Of a stretch of DNA of 64,000 nucleotides, positions 1-12,918 are shown piece after piece. The notes beneath the pieces were generated by a model that did no database searches, was not told where the DNA came from, and saw only the letters and a list, made by a program, of their open reading frames with translations. Each line of letters starts with the position of its first letter. Positions within the stretch are counted from its first letter, which is position 1. Made by a program: the position numbers and the translations under genes. This DNA comes from Rotaria macrura (Eukaryota; Rotifera; Eurotatoria; Philodinida; Philodinidae), in the NCBI GenBank assembly GCA_900239685.1, contig OENT01000331.1, forward strand, positions 62,001-126,000, written 5' to 3'.

Positions 1-457
1 TGAGATTTGTTTACTATTGGAAAGAATGAAACAAAAGGAGTGAAAAGAATTGTGGTTTTACCAGGTGAAGCATGAAATGGTTGTTTCCGTCGATGAAGTT
101 GATAATTGATTATCCGTCTTAGCGGCACATGCAAACACATGATCGGCGTATTCAGATGAATCAATCGATCGAAAACAAAGGATACAATCTTTTTTTGACG
201 AACGTTTTTCATTCTAGTCGATGTCGAGCATAAGACATAAAAACGAGAGAATTGAAATTGAAATGAGATCAAAATACTTTTTCATAGGTCGACGTTGCCC
301 CCAGACCATTCGAATGGAAATCGTCACTCAGTCGGCATGATTCAACACGATTGACCAAATCCGACCGATCGACGTACTTCGAGGAGATTTCATGTTTTCT
401 TCCAGTACTTTCCTTCAAGAAGAAACGAACAAAGCAAGATAAATCTCGTTTGTCGTA

Positions 458-3400
458 CTATTTCGTAAACGAGACCTTTTCCTTATGTATTTGATAAAGC
501 GAATCATTATTTATTGGGGATGTTGTCGAGCAATCCTCAATATGATCATAATAATCGTGTTCATGAATGTAATCCATACAAATTGGACACAGCTTATGAA
601 ATTGATTCTTCGATTTAGAATTTGTCAATGAACTCTGAAAAATAAAACCATTGAATTCAACGTTGTCTCTCTCACTCTCTTGGTGGCAGACACGTTTTGG
701 CCAATTAAGACAAAATACCCTCAAAACAGAATCATGCCCGAGAGAGAAAACTGTTCTCACGATCGAATGACTATGCAACGTATCTAACTTGTTCACGTGT
801 AAAATCAAAGTCGTCTTTTCGAGTTTCAGCGAACGCTTTTATGCACGCAGAACGAGGATAATCGAACCGACTTTGATAACAGCAAAGATCGACGAGATCA
901 TCTAAAACCTATTGGTTCGCTTGATGGATTCAATGAGATTTTAAGAGACTTTTCCTCAATGGCAAAATCTATGGTTTTCGTCAACGTCGATAATCGATGT
1001 TTTTACGAAGGTAACTTACCTTCATCTACCGTTAGAGAGACATAATCTAAGTAAGTTATGTGTGCGCATTCATACTTCACTTCTACTGTTGCCGTTGGGC
1101 GCAAACTAAATCGAGTTTTTAATAGAATGTCATTCTTAACAGATATCGTGACAAGTCTTGGAAAATTCGCCTGGGTAACAATCGATATTCTCATTTTATT
1201 CTTTTATCTCTATTTCAGTATTTTTTAATACTGTTATCGTTGAAACACAATCAGAAGAATGCCCTGCACACGACTTGATGTTCATCGTTGGACTAGCTCT
1301 CATAACATAGCATCACGTTTCTTAAACGAGACATTTGCGCCAATCATCTACTCACAACTAGTTTTTCTTGCTTCCATGTTGGTAATATCTTTCATACTGC
1401 AATCATTTTTGCCTCTCCATCATGGATTCTGTTTAGTGAGCATTTCTCATCGATTGAACAAAAACTTGGGCTATTAAGAAGACTCGTAAAGTTTCCTAAT
1501 CGAACCAAGACGTCGAAGAGACATCAATTGACTGAATATAATCGACTGTTGATTTAGATCAAACGTAGGTTGCCGACCGAGTGAGTGAGATTAACGATGA
1601 CGTTGGAACTAAATCATCATTATGGTTCTCGCTTCTTCTCATCGTTTGACTTGATCTTTTTTCAGAAATAGGATTTGGAACTAATCTCAAGAATATTTCA
1701 TAGGCGAAATTCTTTGAAAGTTCAGCATTGAAAAATTCAATCTGAATCGAGCGAACTTTTCCCTTAGTTGCAGAGAGGAGATTAAATTTCGTCCCGCCTT
1801 AAACATCTGGTACCTTCGGAAAACAGAACAAATCGATCTTGATTTTCAACAAAGACCGAGAATAATCAGCCGAATATGTCCCTTGCTCGTGCCTCTATAT
1901 TTACCATGATTCGTATACTTTCAAAGTCATTCCAAAAACGAATCGAATACTCTTTTCAATAGAGAATCGAATTTACAAAAACAGGAAATTCGCCTGTTCG
2001 TTGATGAGGATATGAAAGCGCGATCTAGACTCTAAAAACCAAATGAATATAACAGCAACCAGCTACGAATATCTTCATTGACCGTTTGCTCAAAATCTTC
2101 AAGAAGATGAGTGAGCGACCGGCGAATTTACATGTTCCTCTTGCGGAAAGTGAATAATCGCTTCCTCTCTGAAACTGAATTTCACAAGAGTATGAGGGCA
2201 TGTCACTACTTATCGCACCGACTCTTAATAGTATGTGATTGAAACATGGTATTTAATTTCTACTTTCTTATTCGATGAAATCTATTTATGTTACTATATA
2301 TCAGTTACATGACGGGAACTGTGGGACCACCTTTTTCGGATCCCGGCCCCCATTAGGAAAATGATTTTGGTCTCGATCTTTGTTCTGGTTAAAATTTTCT
2401 GTAGCTTCTGATTCCAATTTTGTGACACATGATGTGAAGCGAGAGTTGAAGTGTTTAGGGTAGAAATTTCTGACATATTCCTGCTCTTCCACATATCCTT
2501 ATCGATGCCCCCCCCCCCTCCCCGATCAAAGACCATTACGGACGAGTTCCAAGCAATATCACAGATTCCAACAGACGCGACCTCCACCATCAAATGGAGA
2601 TCGTGAGTGATGTTATCGATATACGATAAAAACTGTAAGTCAAGTAAAATGGTTGTGAGCGATGTTTTGCAAGATAAATCAAAGAAAACAACTTTCAAGT
2701 AAAGAGTAATAGTAGTTACATTGTGTTTCACATTTTAACTCAGCAGAGATTGCGCCAACAATTTTCTTAGACACAAGCAATTTTTAGCAAGATTAAGCGT
2801 AACTTTTCAAATTTTTTCCATACAAGGAGACATCAGAGCCATTCGGATAAGTTATTGGTCACTGTCTCGTAAAAATCAAAGTCTTTGGTCCCAATCCCTG
2901 TCTTGTGGAACCAACTTGCAGTCCCCTACTTAAAAGATAACAGTTACATGAAAAAACTTTCGATCACAATGATATTTGCATGGCAAACTTGTCTCACAAC
3001 AATATTTACATGAGAACTCCTTATTAAAAGAAAAAAATTCAAATTACAATAAGAAACACTAGCTAAAATACTGCACCTCGGGTATCTGATCAAAGAAAAA
3101 ATGCATTGTCAATATCTAAATAGTTAAAAAAAGATTGAAATGACGTGAGCAATGATTACAATACAATCACTGTATCGTTTCATACAAGTGACATATTGAC
3201 ATTACGTGAAGACAACTAATCGAAAGAACTCTAACGTCTGCATGCTTAGGTGTATACATACTGCAAAACTGCGATCAGTGGATAATACTCAATGTCAGTT
3301 TTGCTCATATCATATTGACAGGACAGCGAAGTTAATTGATCTGACACCGTCCCGAGATGGATCAGTCCTGTTCTACTCCATCCCACCACCTTCTCATTTT

Positions 3401-5890
3401 CATTGTCCCATCCTGTGGAGCTCTCGTATGCAACTTGTTTGCGTTAAACTGGTAAAAGAATCAACTTAGTTTTTATCAAAAATCCTCTGGGAGAAAATGA
3501 TCGCTCTCTGTTTCAAGAAGTAAAACTTTCATTTTCTACAATATTTTTGCCGATCAATACATGACACGACCAATGTTCCATGTCAACTAACCTCATGACA
3601 AATCGATGCTTTGAAAAAGTTCATTTTCTTCTCTTCAATAGACGACCGACGAGCAATGACTCAATTACAATGTTCTTTCCTGTGGGAGAACTCGGACAAC
3701 GAGACAATTTATCTCTTGTCGAAGTTTGTGAGCAAAGATTGATACCTTCCTCTCAGTTTTTCTTATTACTGGAGAACTCTTACTATAGAAAACCGTATGA
3801 AAAATCTTGATCTACTACAACATTATCAAGAACAATGACTTTGTTCAATATGAATATCTCTAGTTCATCATTTTTACGAAAATCTATTTTCTTATATAAT
3901 TAACGGTAACGCCCAAATAGTCAATGAAAAATCCTAAATCGCCCGATTTGCGACGATGGTCCATGGCCTTACTTGCTAATCGGAATATTCGTGTTTCGTT
4001 TGACTGTTTCATGGCACTGATATTGCGCTCGTGTCTGTTTAACTTGTTCTTGTATTCGTTAATAAAACAGATGAGTTTTTTGAAATTCTTCTACATAATA
4101 ATAAAATCGATTCGAAGATATATATGTTGAATGAATAAGATAAATAGTCGTCGAAGTTTCTATTCACTCTAACTTCGTCTATAATTATGTTCGAGATTGC
4201 AGATACAAAATGCTTTTGTTAAAGAACGCAGTTCGTGCGACAAACAGCATGTTTAAATAACTGTTTTAATGAAGAATAGGTCCTTATATATATTTGCTCA
4301 ATGGGAGATAAAACGAATTGATTACTGATTGATTATTCATCGAGAATCAATCTCACTAGTCCAACATGGACCAATCATCTCAAATATGCAGAAGTGCGTC
4401 TCGTCTGACTCATCTATTTCAAACGCTGAAGCTGAACCGCAGTTCATGTCGCTGTTTTGCTCGTTTGAAAATGCATTCGAGACGTCGGCATAGATGCTCT
4501 GGTTTCAAGTGACAAATAGATATTCGTTGAAGAAAATCTCAAGTTGAATATTGGTGAAGTGTAACCGATCTCGAGAAAAGAGTTTGACAATCATATTTGA
4601 CTATGAGCTCAGTGTTGTTAACGGAAATGCAATGGTTCATTCAAATTTTAGTTGTTCGTTGATAAATGGTTGAGTCTCTCGTTGAAACAAATAAAATACG
4701 ATGAACGTTGATATGGTAGGAATAGGAATCTGTCGAATCTTACCTTGGATCGATTCGATTTAAATTCATCTGGCATTTGTTTCTCATTTGATTGTTCATG
4801 ATCTGAACAGAGCGATAAATGAACTTCATAGTTGATTTCATTGTAAAGTCCGGAACAGAAAGGACAACGCTTTTTAGAATTGTTTTCTTGTGGCGAAGAA
4901 TTTTCATTGATCTAAGGAAATGAAAGAAAAGAAATGGACGTGAAAGGTTGAATCGAGTTGTACTTTCGATGACGCTTGCAGATTGTTTGAATTATTTAGA
5001 GAATTTCTATTCGAATGATTTGGATGGCTATTCGTTGCGTTCTGTTCATCTTCTATTTGACAGACGATTAAATGACTTTCATATTCGGACGGATGAATCA
5101 AATCGGAACAAAAAATACAGCGTTTTGAAACTTGTTCGGTGCGAACATTTGCCTCGACTTGCTCATTCTAATTTATTTTACAAAAGACATTTGAATCGAT
5201 AATCAACTTGAGATGAATCGTAAAAACAAACGGATTTACTTGGCTGAGATGGTGCCGCGCGTTATCGGCCGGTTTGGCCTTTTCCGAATTCTGCTCATCA
5301 ACTGAACAGTCAGCTAAATGCATTTGGTATTCATCCAGAGATATTGAGCTCGAGCATAAAGGACAACGCTTATCTTCTTGTTTCAGATTTGAAACTGTCT
5401 TGTTAGATAGTTCTTCGTCAATCTATGAACGTTGAACATTGATCCGATAGAAGAGAATAAGCAAACGAATATTAATTTTTAAACCTGGTTCATTATTGGA
5501 CTTTGAGCTCGTGGTGTTGCGTACTGATCCTGACATTCATCGCGCTGATTATGATCATCACAGTCCGTATTTAAATCACTGTTGACTCTGCGAACAATTC
5601 CACCACTATCGCTGTTCGATGGTGGCATTTCATTTGAATATGAATCATCGTTTTCTCGTTCGTTGCAACGCGCTAAATGTTTCTCGTAGTCATGAATTCC
5701 TATTGAAGCCTCACAAAACGGACATGATCTAGAATTGCTCGACGATTTCGCTCGACAATTAAGAATATGGTTATGCGTGTCTTTATTAGCAATGGGCCGT
5801 CGACATGCAACACATTCGCTGTAGCCGGGAAAGTGACTTGGTTCCATCGAGTATTTCTTTTTACCAGCTCTTCTCTTTCTTTTTCGGAGA
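458..5890 (-). CDS. Tandem C2HC (UBZ4-like) zinc-finger protein, 5 exons resolved
   Basis: Exons are 5485-5890, 5240-5422, 4964-5167, 4744-4911 and 458-634, with stop TAG at 458-460. Every internal junction is phase 0, with GT-AG sites (for example donor gtaaga after 4744). From ATG 5847 the protein is about 364 aa. It has six fingers, all with C-x2-C-x11-H-x3-C spacing, for example CPFCEASIGIHDYEKHLARC, CPLC..HLADC, CIFC..HLIVC, CPFC..HLSLC and CPIC..HIEDC. The first exon has two fingers and each other exon has one. This spacing equals that of the RAD18-type UBZ4 ubiquitin-binding finger (known family), but the Asp two residues after the finger His is not conserved here, so ubiquitin binding is uncertain. 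The first exon can be read in frame upstream of ATG 5847 through a basic KRKRR stretch, after an acceptor at 5891. An upstream exon is therefore possible. The last intron is unusually long (about 4.1 kb), so the terminal exon could instead belong to a separate paralogue. Confidence 0.75.
635..4743 (-). other. Long intron of the zinc-finger gene, or an intergenic gap
   Basis: This 4.1-kb stretch lies between the fourth finger exon and the terminal finger exon. I see no further C2HC motif in it. One open stretch on the minus strand (about 1018-1194) ends at a perfect donor (GAAG|gtaagt) but leaves phase 1, which does not join the phase-0 terminal exon. It may be an unrelated or alternative exon. 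There is a C-homopolymer tract near 2508-2521. Confidence 0.5.
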
Positions 5891-8654
5891 CTAAAAAAGA
5901 CAACAGAAATATAGTCGATCCTGATTTTGTTTTTTTTAAAATTTTAATTGACTTCTCAAACTGCTAACTGCCCAGTCGATGTAAATATTTATTGAAAGAT
6001 AACTGGTTCTCATTTCTCGACAATAATTTTCACTTGATTCTATTCCAGATGTCGCACGTTTATTTCATTTATTTTTTGTGTCTCCGATTATACAACAATG
6101 TTGGAGTATCCTCGATTTCCAATGAAATAATAACAAATGGGTTCGCTTAGTTAGCTATAACGAATATCGCTCATCTACACAAAATTCAGACAGAGTATGA
6201 GCTCAGTCAGTATCGAGAAAAGCGCAGTCTTCGACGATTGTCTTTACTCAATCTACTCCACGAATACAACAAGTCTCATCGACGAATCAAAGTTTTGTTT
6301 TGTCTTAACTTCATTCCATCGATTAATTAAGTTGCGCTTTTCTAAATTAAACGAAAGCGACAATTTCTTCTCTTGAAGTTAACATCAATTTCCCTTGTTT
6401 TCAATACATTGAAAAATAGCCAGACGATTATCAATGCCGTGACCAGCGGAAGATCGTTGCATTGTCGGACAAGAGACTTGCTCGTTTTTCATTCGAACGA
6501 GAGTAAATCAAACGTTTGTTCTGTTGTTTCGGAGAGGAAATGTACGAATTTTGTAGATGCTTTAAAGAAAACATGGAACGAAACATTTCCTAGGAAATAA
6601 TCTGCTATTCAAACGAACTAAAATCACTCGTTTACTGGACAATTTAGCAGGCAGCTGCTTGGTTTTCTACTAAGTTTATGCTTGTTCGTTTGTTCTCGAG
6701 ACGTGCAAGACAACTCAAATTTAACATTTTCCTTTCCTTTTCTCAATGCGACCACGCCTTCTCTCTGAGTGTTCAATCAAGTTTGCAATACACAATCGAT
6801 TTCTAGGATGGGTTAACCAGTCGGGAACAGTCACAAGAATTTAGTTTAGATCACACTTTACTAAATGTTGTTCGATTCAATAGAAATTCTAATTAATGAG
6901 TACGCCGATGGATCGTTCTTCGTTTACGTTTTCAATTCGATGGCGACTTGAGGACGTGATTGATTCAAATGTATTTACAAAGTTTATCCTAATAGGATTG
7001 TCGATGGAGTTAAACTGAATTTTCAACGCCTATGCCCCAAACCATCGAATGTGGAAATTCGACGTCGAATTAATTGAATAAATCTCATTTACTTTACGTT
7101 CACGTTGTGGAGACGTTCTCTGATAGAATTCGAAAGTCTGTTTCAATCGGATTCGTTCTCTTTCACAGAAAATAAAGTTCAACGCCAGTCTGTACCCGGA
7201 TGTTTTCCCTCAAATAATTAGTGGTGCGACTGAATACAATCGTTTTCGATCTCGACGGAGTGCTCTGCGATCGAGTTAAAACCTTGTTGTTCAATGTGAA
7301 TGATCGATATAAATAGCGAGAGCCATTCCATTTGACTGGCATTGAAGACGAGAATCGATTATAATCCGACGGATCTCAATGTCGATAGGACTCGTCGGAA
7401 GCAATCTATTCAATATCAATCAGCGGTTGCTATAAATAGCTGAATGGACAACCATCGGACTCGGTCTCATTTATTCTTTGACCGGATCAGACGATAAGAA
7501 ACGTGACAAGCATAGAATGGACTAGCGAATCGATGAAAACACCGATCAAGATTCGGTCTTGTGATCGAGATCGAGCTCATGCTACGATTGAGCAGTGAAC
7601 ATCACTATATGGAAAGCTCAAGATGTTCTCAAGTTCATCCCTAGAGGCATACGATAAACAAATCACCAGATGAAAACTGTTTCTCCTAGGCGGTAGATTG
7701 CGTTTTCTTCATTTAAGACCTCTTCGAAATATAAAGGCTTACGCATAACGATCGACTGAAAACACAAATCCCATTTATGCTCGTGATATGAGTGTTTAGA
7801 TTGATTTCAATAGTGTGTTAATAATCCTTATTATTGAATAGGATGATTCTCGCAGGTTATCAATCTACATGCCGTTAGACGAACCGAGGTCAGTCGAGTC
7901 GAATATTGAATTGAGAAAAGTTTCTATTTGAACTTTACACGAATGAAGAAATTGGTGTATAATACAAGATTTTAATGTCTCAATCTCGTTATTTGAGAAA
8001 TAATCGGCTTGCCCTTTCGAGTTGCCTCGGTAAGGTTCGGAAGTTACTTTAGGTTGATTGTGATTATCGATTGATTAGTTCCTTGTCGATTCCTCAACAA
8101 AACTGGGACATCAAATTCGATTGCGTCGAAAGCAACGGTGGCCTGTGGAGCATCGCGGATCAAAATAAATCTTCAGTTGATGATCGCATTGACGACTGAA
8201 GTCGAGTTCAGATCGAAGGTCATGACGGTTCGAGCATGAGATGTTCGAACGGTCGATGACGGGCGAATGTCTTTTGTCTATCTGTACGGTCACAAATTGA
8301 ATAGATACATATTTGAACGAGTCGAATCTTGGGTTTGTCTTCGTTGTTGAATATTAATTGAATTGCATAATCAAATTTGTCTTTGATGATCGATGGTAAT
8401 CGTCGGCGTCAACGTGAGACTCGAACGAATCGATTAAGCCAAGAAGAGGGTCAATATTGATTTGAAAAATTCAATATTTGAGAAAATAACAACGGGCGCG
8501 TTCTATTTGCTCATCTCGGTGAACATTTAAATGAAAAGTGAGCAGACAAAAATGCATTGAAATCCTGAACGAGAATCATTTTCTGCCCGTCACAGATTGA
8601 AAAGAGAGGGGAAGAAAAGAAAAGAGAGGAGAAGACCGAGTCCGAGATAAAGTC
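5891..8654. other. Intergenic region, no gene recognised
   Basis: Both strands carry frequent stops and only short open frames, with no recognisable domains. The region separates the minus-strand zinc-finger gene from the plus-strand TM2 gene, so it should hold the divergent promoters of both. I could not identify specific promoter elements. Confidence 0.6.
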
Positions 8655-9086
8655 ATGAAACTGATTCTTCTGATAAATCTCCTTTGTCTGCTGAAACCGA
8701 CGACGTGCCAAAGAAATGTTTCGTCGAAGTTGTTAACATCTTGCTCGTCGAATCAGTCGTGTATTCACGGCGCATGTTATACAAATGGCAATCTATCCGC
8801 ATGTCAATGTTATCGCGGTTGGACATATTCGCCTTCTCAATCGTTCGCTTGTGATTATCAACAGAAATCAAAACTAGCTGCTTTTCTTCTTTCGTTTTTC
8901 CTCGGTGCCTTGGGGGCCGATTGGTTTTATTTAAGTTCAGCCAACGGAGCATATATAGCAGCAGGTGTTTTTAAAATGTTAACTTTAGGTGGTATCGGAC
9001 TTTGGTGGCTCGTTGATTGGATTAGAATTTTAACCAATTCGTTTCCCGACGGACAGCGCGTTGCCTTACTTGAATGGACGCCTTAA
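8655..9086 (+). CDS. TM2-domain membrane protein with EGF-like Cys cluster
   Basis: Single uninterrupted exon of 143 aa. The start ATG at 8655 opens a hydrophobic signal peptide (residues 1-18, ending near TTCQ). Residues 30-66 form a small Cys-rich EGF-like segment (six Cys: SCSS..CIHGAC..CQCYRGW..CDY). The TM2 domain follows (about 70-130): a basic residue, a first membrane helix (LAAFLLSFFLGALGADWFYL), the D-x-F/W-Y turn typical of TM2 proteins, then a second helix ending in GGIGLWWLVDWIRIL. That tail matches the known TM2 signature GG-x-G-x-WW-x-x-D. Proteins of this kind are small two-pass membrane proteins; the biochemical role of most is unknown. No intron is needed. A candidate poly(A) signal AATAAA lies at 9256-9261. 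Confidence 0.9.
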   Translation: MKLILLINLLCLLKPTTCQRNVSSKLLTSCSSNQSCIHGACYTNGNLSACQCYRGWTYSPSQSFACDYQQKSKLAAFLLSFFLGALGADWFYLSSANGAYIAAGVFKMLTLGGIGLWWLVDWIRILTNSFPDGQRVALLEWTP

Positions 9087-9294
9087 CTATTCTATTATTT
9101 TACTTTTTGTTCTTTTTCTCTTCTTCTTGTGCTTCTTCGTCTTCTCGCTCGTGTTCTCTTCTTCTCAATTGTAACACAAGTGTTTCTGATTTATCCAAGG
9201 TAACGATTTATGATCGAAGCAAATGATCGATTTTCGCCAGTTGCTCAAGTCGATGAATAAAAGTTGAACGTGAATCAGAAGAGGAAAAAGAACG

Positions 9295-11531
9295 ATGAAG
9301 ACAATCATCATCTTATCGATAGTCGTTGCTATTCAAAGTATCGCTCGTTCCGCAATCAGTATCAATCTATATCGACTAGAGTTCTTGTTTTTGTTTAGCC
9401 GAGTCTGTCGATGATTCATCGATTGGTTTAACATCGACCAACAATTATTTTGGCTCAACTCGACAAACTGATTTGCAATCAGATTTTAGTCAACAGCCGA
9501 CGAATTTAGTTGATCAGTCAGCTGAACGAGATGTTCACGGCACCATTCAAGCCTTGTCAAGTCCATCCATGCTTTCGACACTTTTCTTTCGTGAGGGCAG
9601 TTCAGTGTCCGATGAAACGGACCGCCTCTCGACAATGAATCCGCTTCTATCGAGTCGCTCGTTTCAATATTCGACGAATCGAAACGGGGTTTCATTTGAA
9701 AACGATCAATGGGTAAACGCGAAGAGAACGAGGAGCAAAGGTTCTTCTTATCGTTCAACATCTTGGAGGAGAGTAAACGGTAAGAGAATAATCTGTTCGA
9801 CATTTTTCTCGTTTACTAAACCAAAGATACAATGAATCTGTGGTCGTAGATAACTCATCGAATGGCTCAATGTTTGAGATCAGACCCGACGATGAGTGTT
9901 CTCATCGAATGTGCCATGCTCGGTTGATCTATAATCGATCGTTGAGATATTCAATCGATGGTTGCTTATCGTTCATTCTTTCGACCAAGGGTCAACCAGG
10001 TCAGAAGGACTTCCATCTATCCTCGATCCAGACTCCGAATTCTTTCCTCTCTTTTTCTCTTCTAGTTGGACAGTTGTGGATCGAAGAAGATGACCGACAA
10101 GGAAGTTTTTCTCACAAAGTTCGCTTGACGAATTCAAGTCTACGCGTTGAGCACTCACTGAGACCGAACATAAAGAAGGTTAATTCGTTCTTCTGCAACT
10201 CGTTTGCTTGGCAAAAATCCTTTGTTTCAGCTATCCATTGCCGGACAAATTTTATTTCGAAATTCGTCGATTGATTCAATACGTTTATCGGGCATCATTG
10301 TCACATGGACAGGATCTTGCTCAACATCGAAATCACAATCGCAATCGACATCAAGTGAATTTGATTCTTGTCACTTAATTAAACAGCATCGACGACCAGT
10401 ATCGAACTTGATTCAATAGAAGATTTTCGTCTCGTTAGAACGAATATCAATCGACGGAGGCCGACTTTCGGCAATCGAACATTGTTCTGTTGGAGAATAT
10501 CGTATTACCCTGATTAAGTTGAGAGTTTCTCTCTCGGTCTCGGTCTTAGTGCTATTCTCTTTTTCTTAGATGCCGAGGGGTCTTCTCGTGTAGATAGGCA
10601 GATCAACAAGCTAGACATATACTTAGCAAAGATCAATGTAGAGAATCTCGGCAAACACAGCCCATGAAACTCATCGACATCGAGACTGTCAAGAGATTCG
10701 TCGACACGCAAAGACGGTGAGAGATGTCGGAATGAATTGAACCATAGGGGAGTGTGAGGGATATTGTCGATTAACGTCGAGATAATCTGTATGAATGTAA
10801 CATACTTGACTACCTCGGATACGAATCTCTGCAGTCATTCGTTTTCCCTGTCTGAGACGACTGACGAGACACTTGTCGACAAATGAATTTGAATGAAATG
10901 CCCCCGACATTGGCATTTAATCGCATAGCAAGCCAAGTTCGATCACGTTCTACAACATATGAGTCACAAACCGACTGAGACAGAACTTTGCAGTAAAATC
11001 TAACTGTCTTGCTTTTTTCTAGCCGTTAAATCGAACGAGAGAGAAGCAGTGGATAAGTACACGACTGAATACGATTTAACAACAGTCAACGACGATTTCG
11101 CCTCGCATAGAATGTCAATATCAACAAACGATTTTAGTTCAACAAGTGAAAACAACATATCGACTGAATCATCAACAAATAGATCTCAGGATAGCTTTTC
11201 TGCTAAACCACGCTTGGCATTGTTCGGAAAGGATTCTATTGAATTAATTCTCCTATTAACAATAATATTCTGTTCGACAATTATACTGTCGTCGATTGTC
11301 TACGGTTTAATAAGAGTTAAACGGAATAACTATTTCATTTGGTATGTTCGAGAGAGTCGATCAATTCGATTAATATCTCGTCGATCAATATGTTCGTCAA
11401 TGAAAGTGCAGCAACGTCCAAGAAGACTGTCGCAAGCGTCTCAAAAGGTTCATCGTATGAGTGATGATTATCAAGATTGCTCAAGTTTCACGACGAACAG
11501 CTCAACATCGGTCGATTCATATTTCAATTGA
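9295..11531 (+). CDS. Single-pass receptor-like protein with a divergent MAM-like ectodomain
   Basis: Exons are 9295-9358, 9399-9779, 9850-9999, 10066-10178, 10231-10354 and 11023-11531. All junctions are GT-AG with matching phases, and the total is 1341 nt (446 aa plus stop). ATG 9295 gives a signal peptide (MKTIIILSIVVAIQSIARSA). A Ser/Thr-rich region follows. Residues about 150-235 resemble a MAM fold: a CLSF strand, a GQLWIEEDD strand, and an ending of LSIAGQILFRNSSIDSIRL then WTGSC, comparable to the MAM ending FEG..G.IAIDDI..GxC. A second Ser/Thr-rich juxtamembrane segment leads to one membrane helix (SIELILLLTIIFCSTIILSS), then a basic cytoplasmic tail of about 75 aa. The MAM assignment is tentative. 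The last intron (10355-11022, 668 nt) is long for this gene, so an extra exon could be missed. Poly(A) signal AATAAA at 11706-11711. Confidence 0.7.
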
Positions 11532-12105
11532 AGTTTTCACTTTATTTCCCTTGCTTTTTTCAAATCGACCGTTGTTCGATTTCGTTTGGCTTTCGACCAA
11601 TGAACTCACGCTTAATATTCATTTCATGCTCGATGCTCGATCAACGAAATTCATTCTTTTCATCTTCCTACAATCGAATCTTGTTTTTAATGATTATTAA
11701 ATTAAAATAAATTAAAAAAATCAATCGACAAAAAAAGAAGTTCCTCGCCATCAATCAACATAGTCGAACAAACGGGTTCTTGTCGTTTGACTTTGTTGCT
11801 GCGAATGAATAGGAAATATATGTTTCCATCGATAGTTATCATTGGAATAGACGAGACGATTAATATCATTTAGACAGACGAGAATAAAAAGGCAAACGCC
11901 TCGTTCGAATTCCACTACGCGAGTTGAATTGAAAGCGGAGAAAATGCTCGGCTTTATTTCGACTGATTTTCATCTGTCTTCCTTGGAAATGAATGTAAAT
12001 ATGTTCGTGAGAAAAGCGTCGGATAGATTTCTTCCGAATAACTGAATTAAAACGCTGGATGGTTGTTCGGCATATGTTCTTTATGAGTAAAAGTTCGTCA
12101 ACTAT
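11532..12105. other. Convergent 3' intergenic region
   Basis: This stretch lies between the plus-strand receptor-like gene and the minus-strand basic-protein exons. It holds the AATAAA signal at 11706-11711 and an A-rich stretch. I see no coding sequence. Confidence 0.6.
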
Positions 12106-12696
12106 TTATTTGAATTCTATCGAATGACAATGAGAAGTTTTGCCAATACAACAAGTTGCTGACATCATGCCCAGAGACCGATCGATCGTTCCTTCTGCCC
12201 ACATGAGAGACAGAGCTTGTCTTTGGCGTCGGGCCAGCCGTTGACGAATAGTCAAAATCAACGTTTGTCTCTTTCGATTTCTAGATGCCGACGTCGAATT
12301 CGACTGCAACAATGAAGTTCAAAGCTGTGTTAGTCGCTTGTTCACGCTCATCCAATGATGATTGATATCGAGCAGTTTTAGCAAAATACCTGACGAATGC
12401 GTTTAAAAAACGTATTCACTCCGTGATTGTATTGCCAACTAGAAATGAGCTTCGACTAACGAGGCAAAATCTAAAATATACTCATGATAACGAAGCAATT
12501 TTCGTCTCTTTAATTGTTGTCTGTAAACGAAATTCTGTGATCGCGAACAATTCCATTTGGTGACTATTGAAAATTTTCGTTTATAAATTAATTTTCTAGC
12601 CAAATCAAATTGTCGAGAAAATGACTTTTTCAATAGATATACTAGTCGAGAAGGTCTTCTCTTTCGATTTAGATAGTCTCTTATTGATACTCTCGA
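12106..12696 (-). CDS. Unrecognised highly basic protein, 3' exons
   Basis: Three exons join in phase: 12482-12696, 12390-12438 and 12106-12303. The introns are 43 and 86 nt with gt/ag ends, and the last exon ends in TAA. The readable product is about 153 aa from an acceptor at 12697; no initiator Met precedes it, so 5' exons are missing. It is rich in Arg and Lys (repeated RKR, RRR and RQR clusters). The C-terminal part reads TLILTIRQRLARRQRQALSL and then a Cys-containing tail (ATCCIGKTSHC). The helix-like stretch with a dibasic site is loosely reminiscent of peptide-hormone precursors, but I do not recognise the family. It may be a nucleic-acid-binding protein, or a false join. It lies only about 220 nt downstream of the OATP stop, on the same strand. 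Confidence 0.4.
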
Positions 12697-12918
12697 CTAG
12701 AACAACAATGTTCGTTCGAACGGACATTCATCTACTGAGGGCGAACAGGAAAACAAATAGAAAATCGTGCTAAATGATATAAAAATATTTTATTTGACAT
12801 TGTCTTGTAGGAAGACAAACGAGCTTTTGTTTGTGAGGCGAAAACGACGCTTGGCTCTGATTTTGAGCAAGCGAGGTAAACAGGAATGAGACGAAATCGG
12901 AGATAACACGTGAGATGC

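Noticed and set aside
2294..2731. 145-aa minus-strand open frame with a poly-Gly run
   Set aside because: The Gly run is a C homopolymer, composition is not protein-like, and there are no splice or domain signals.
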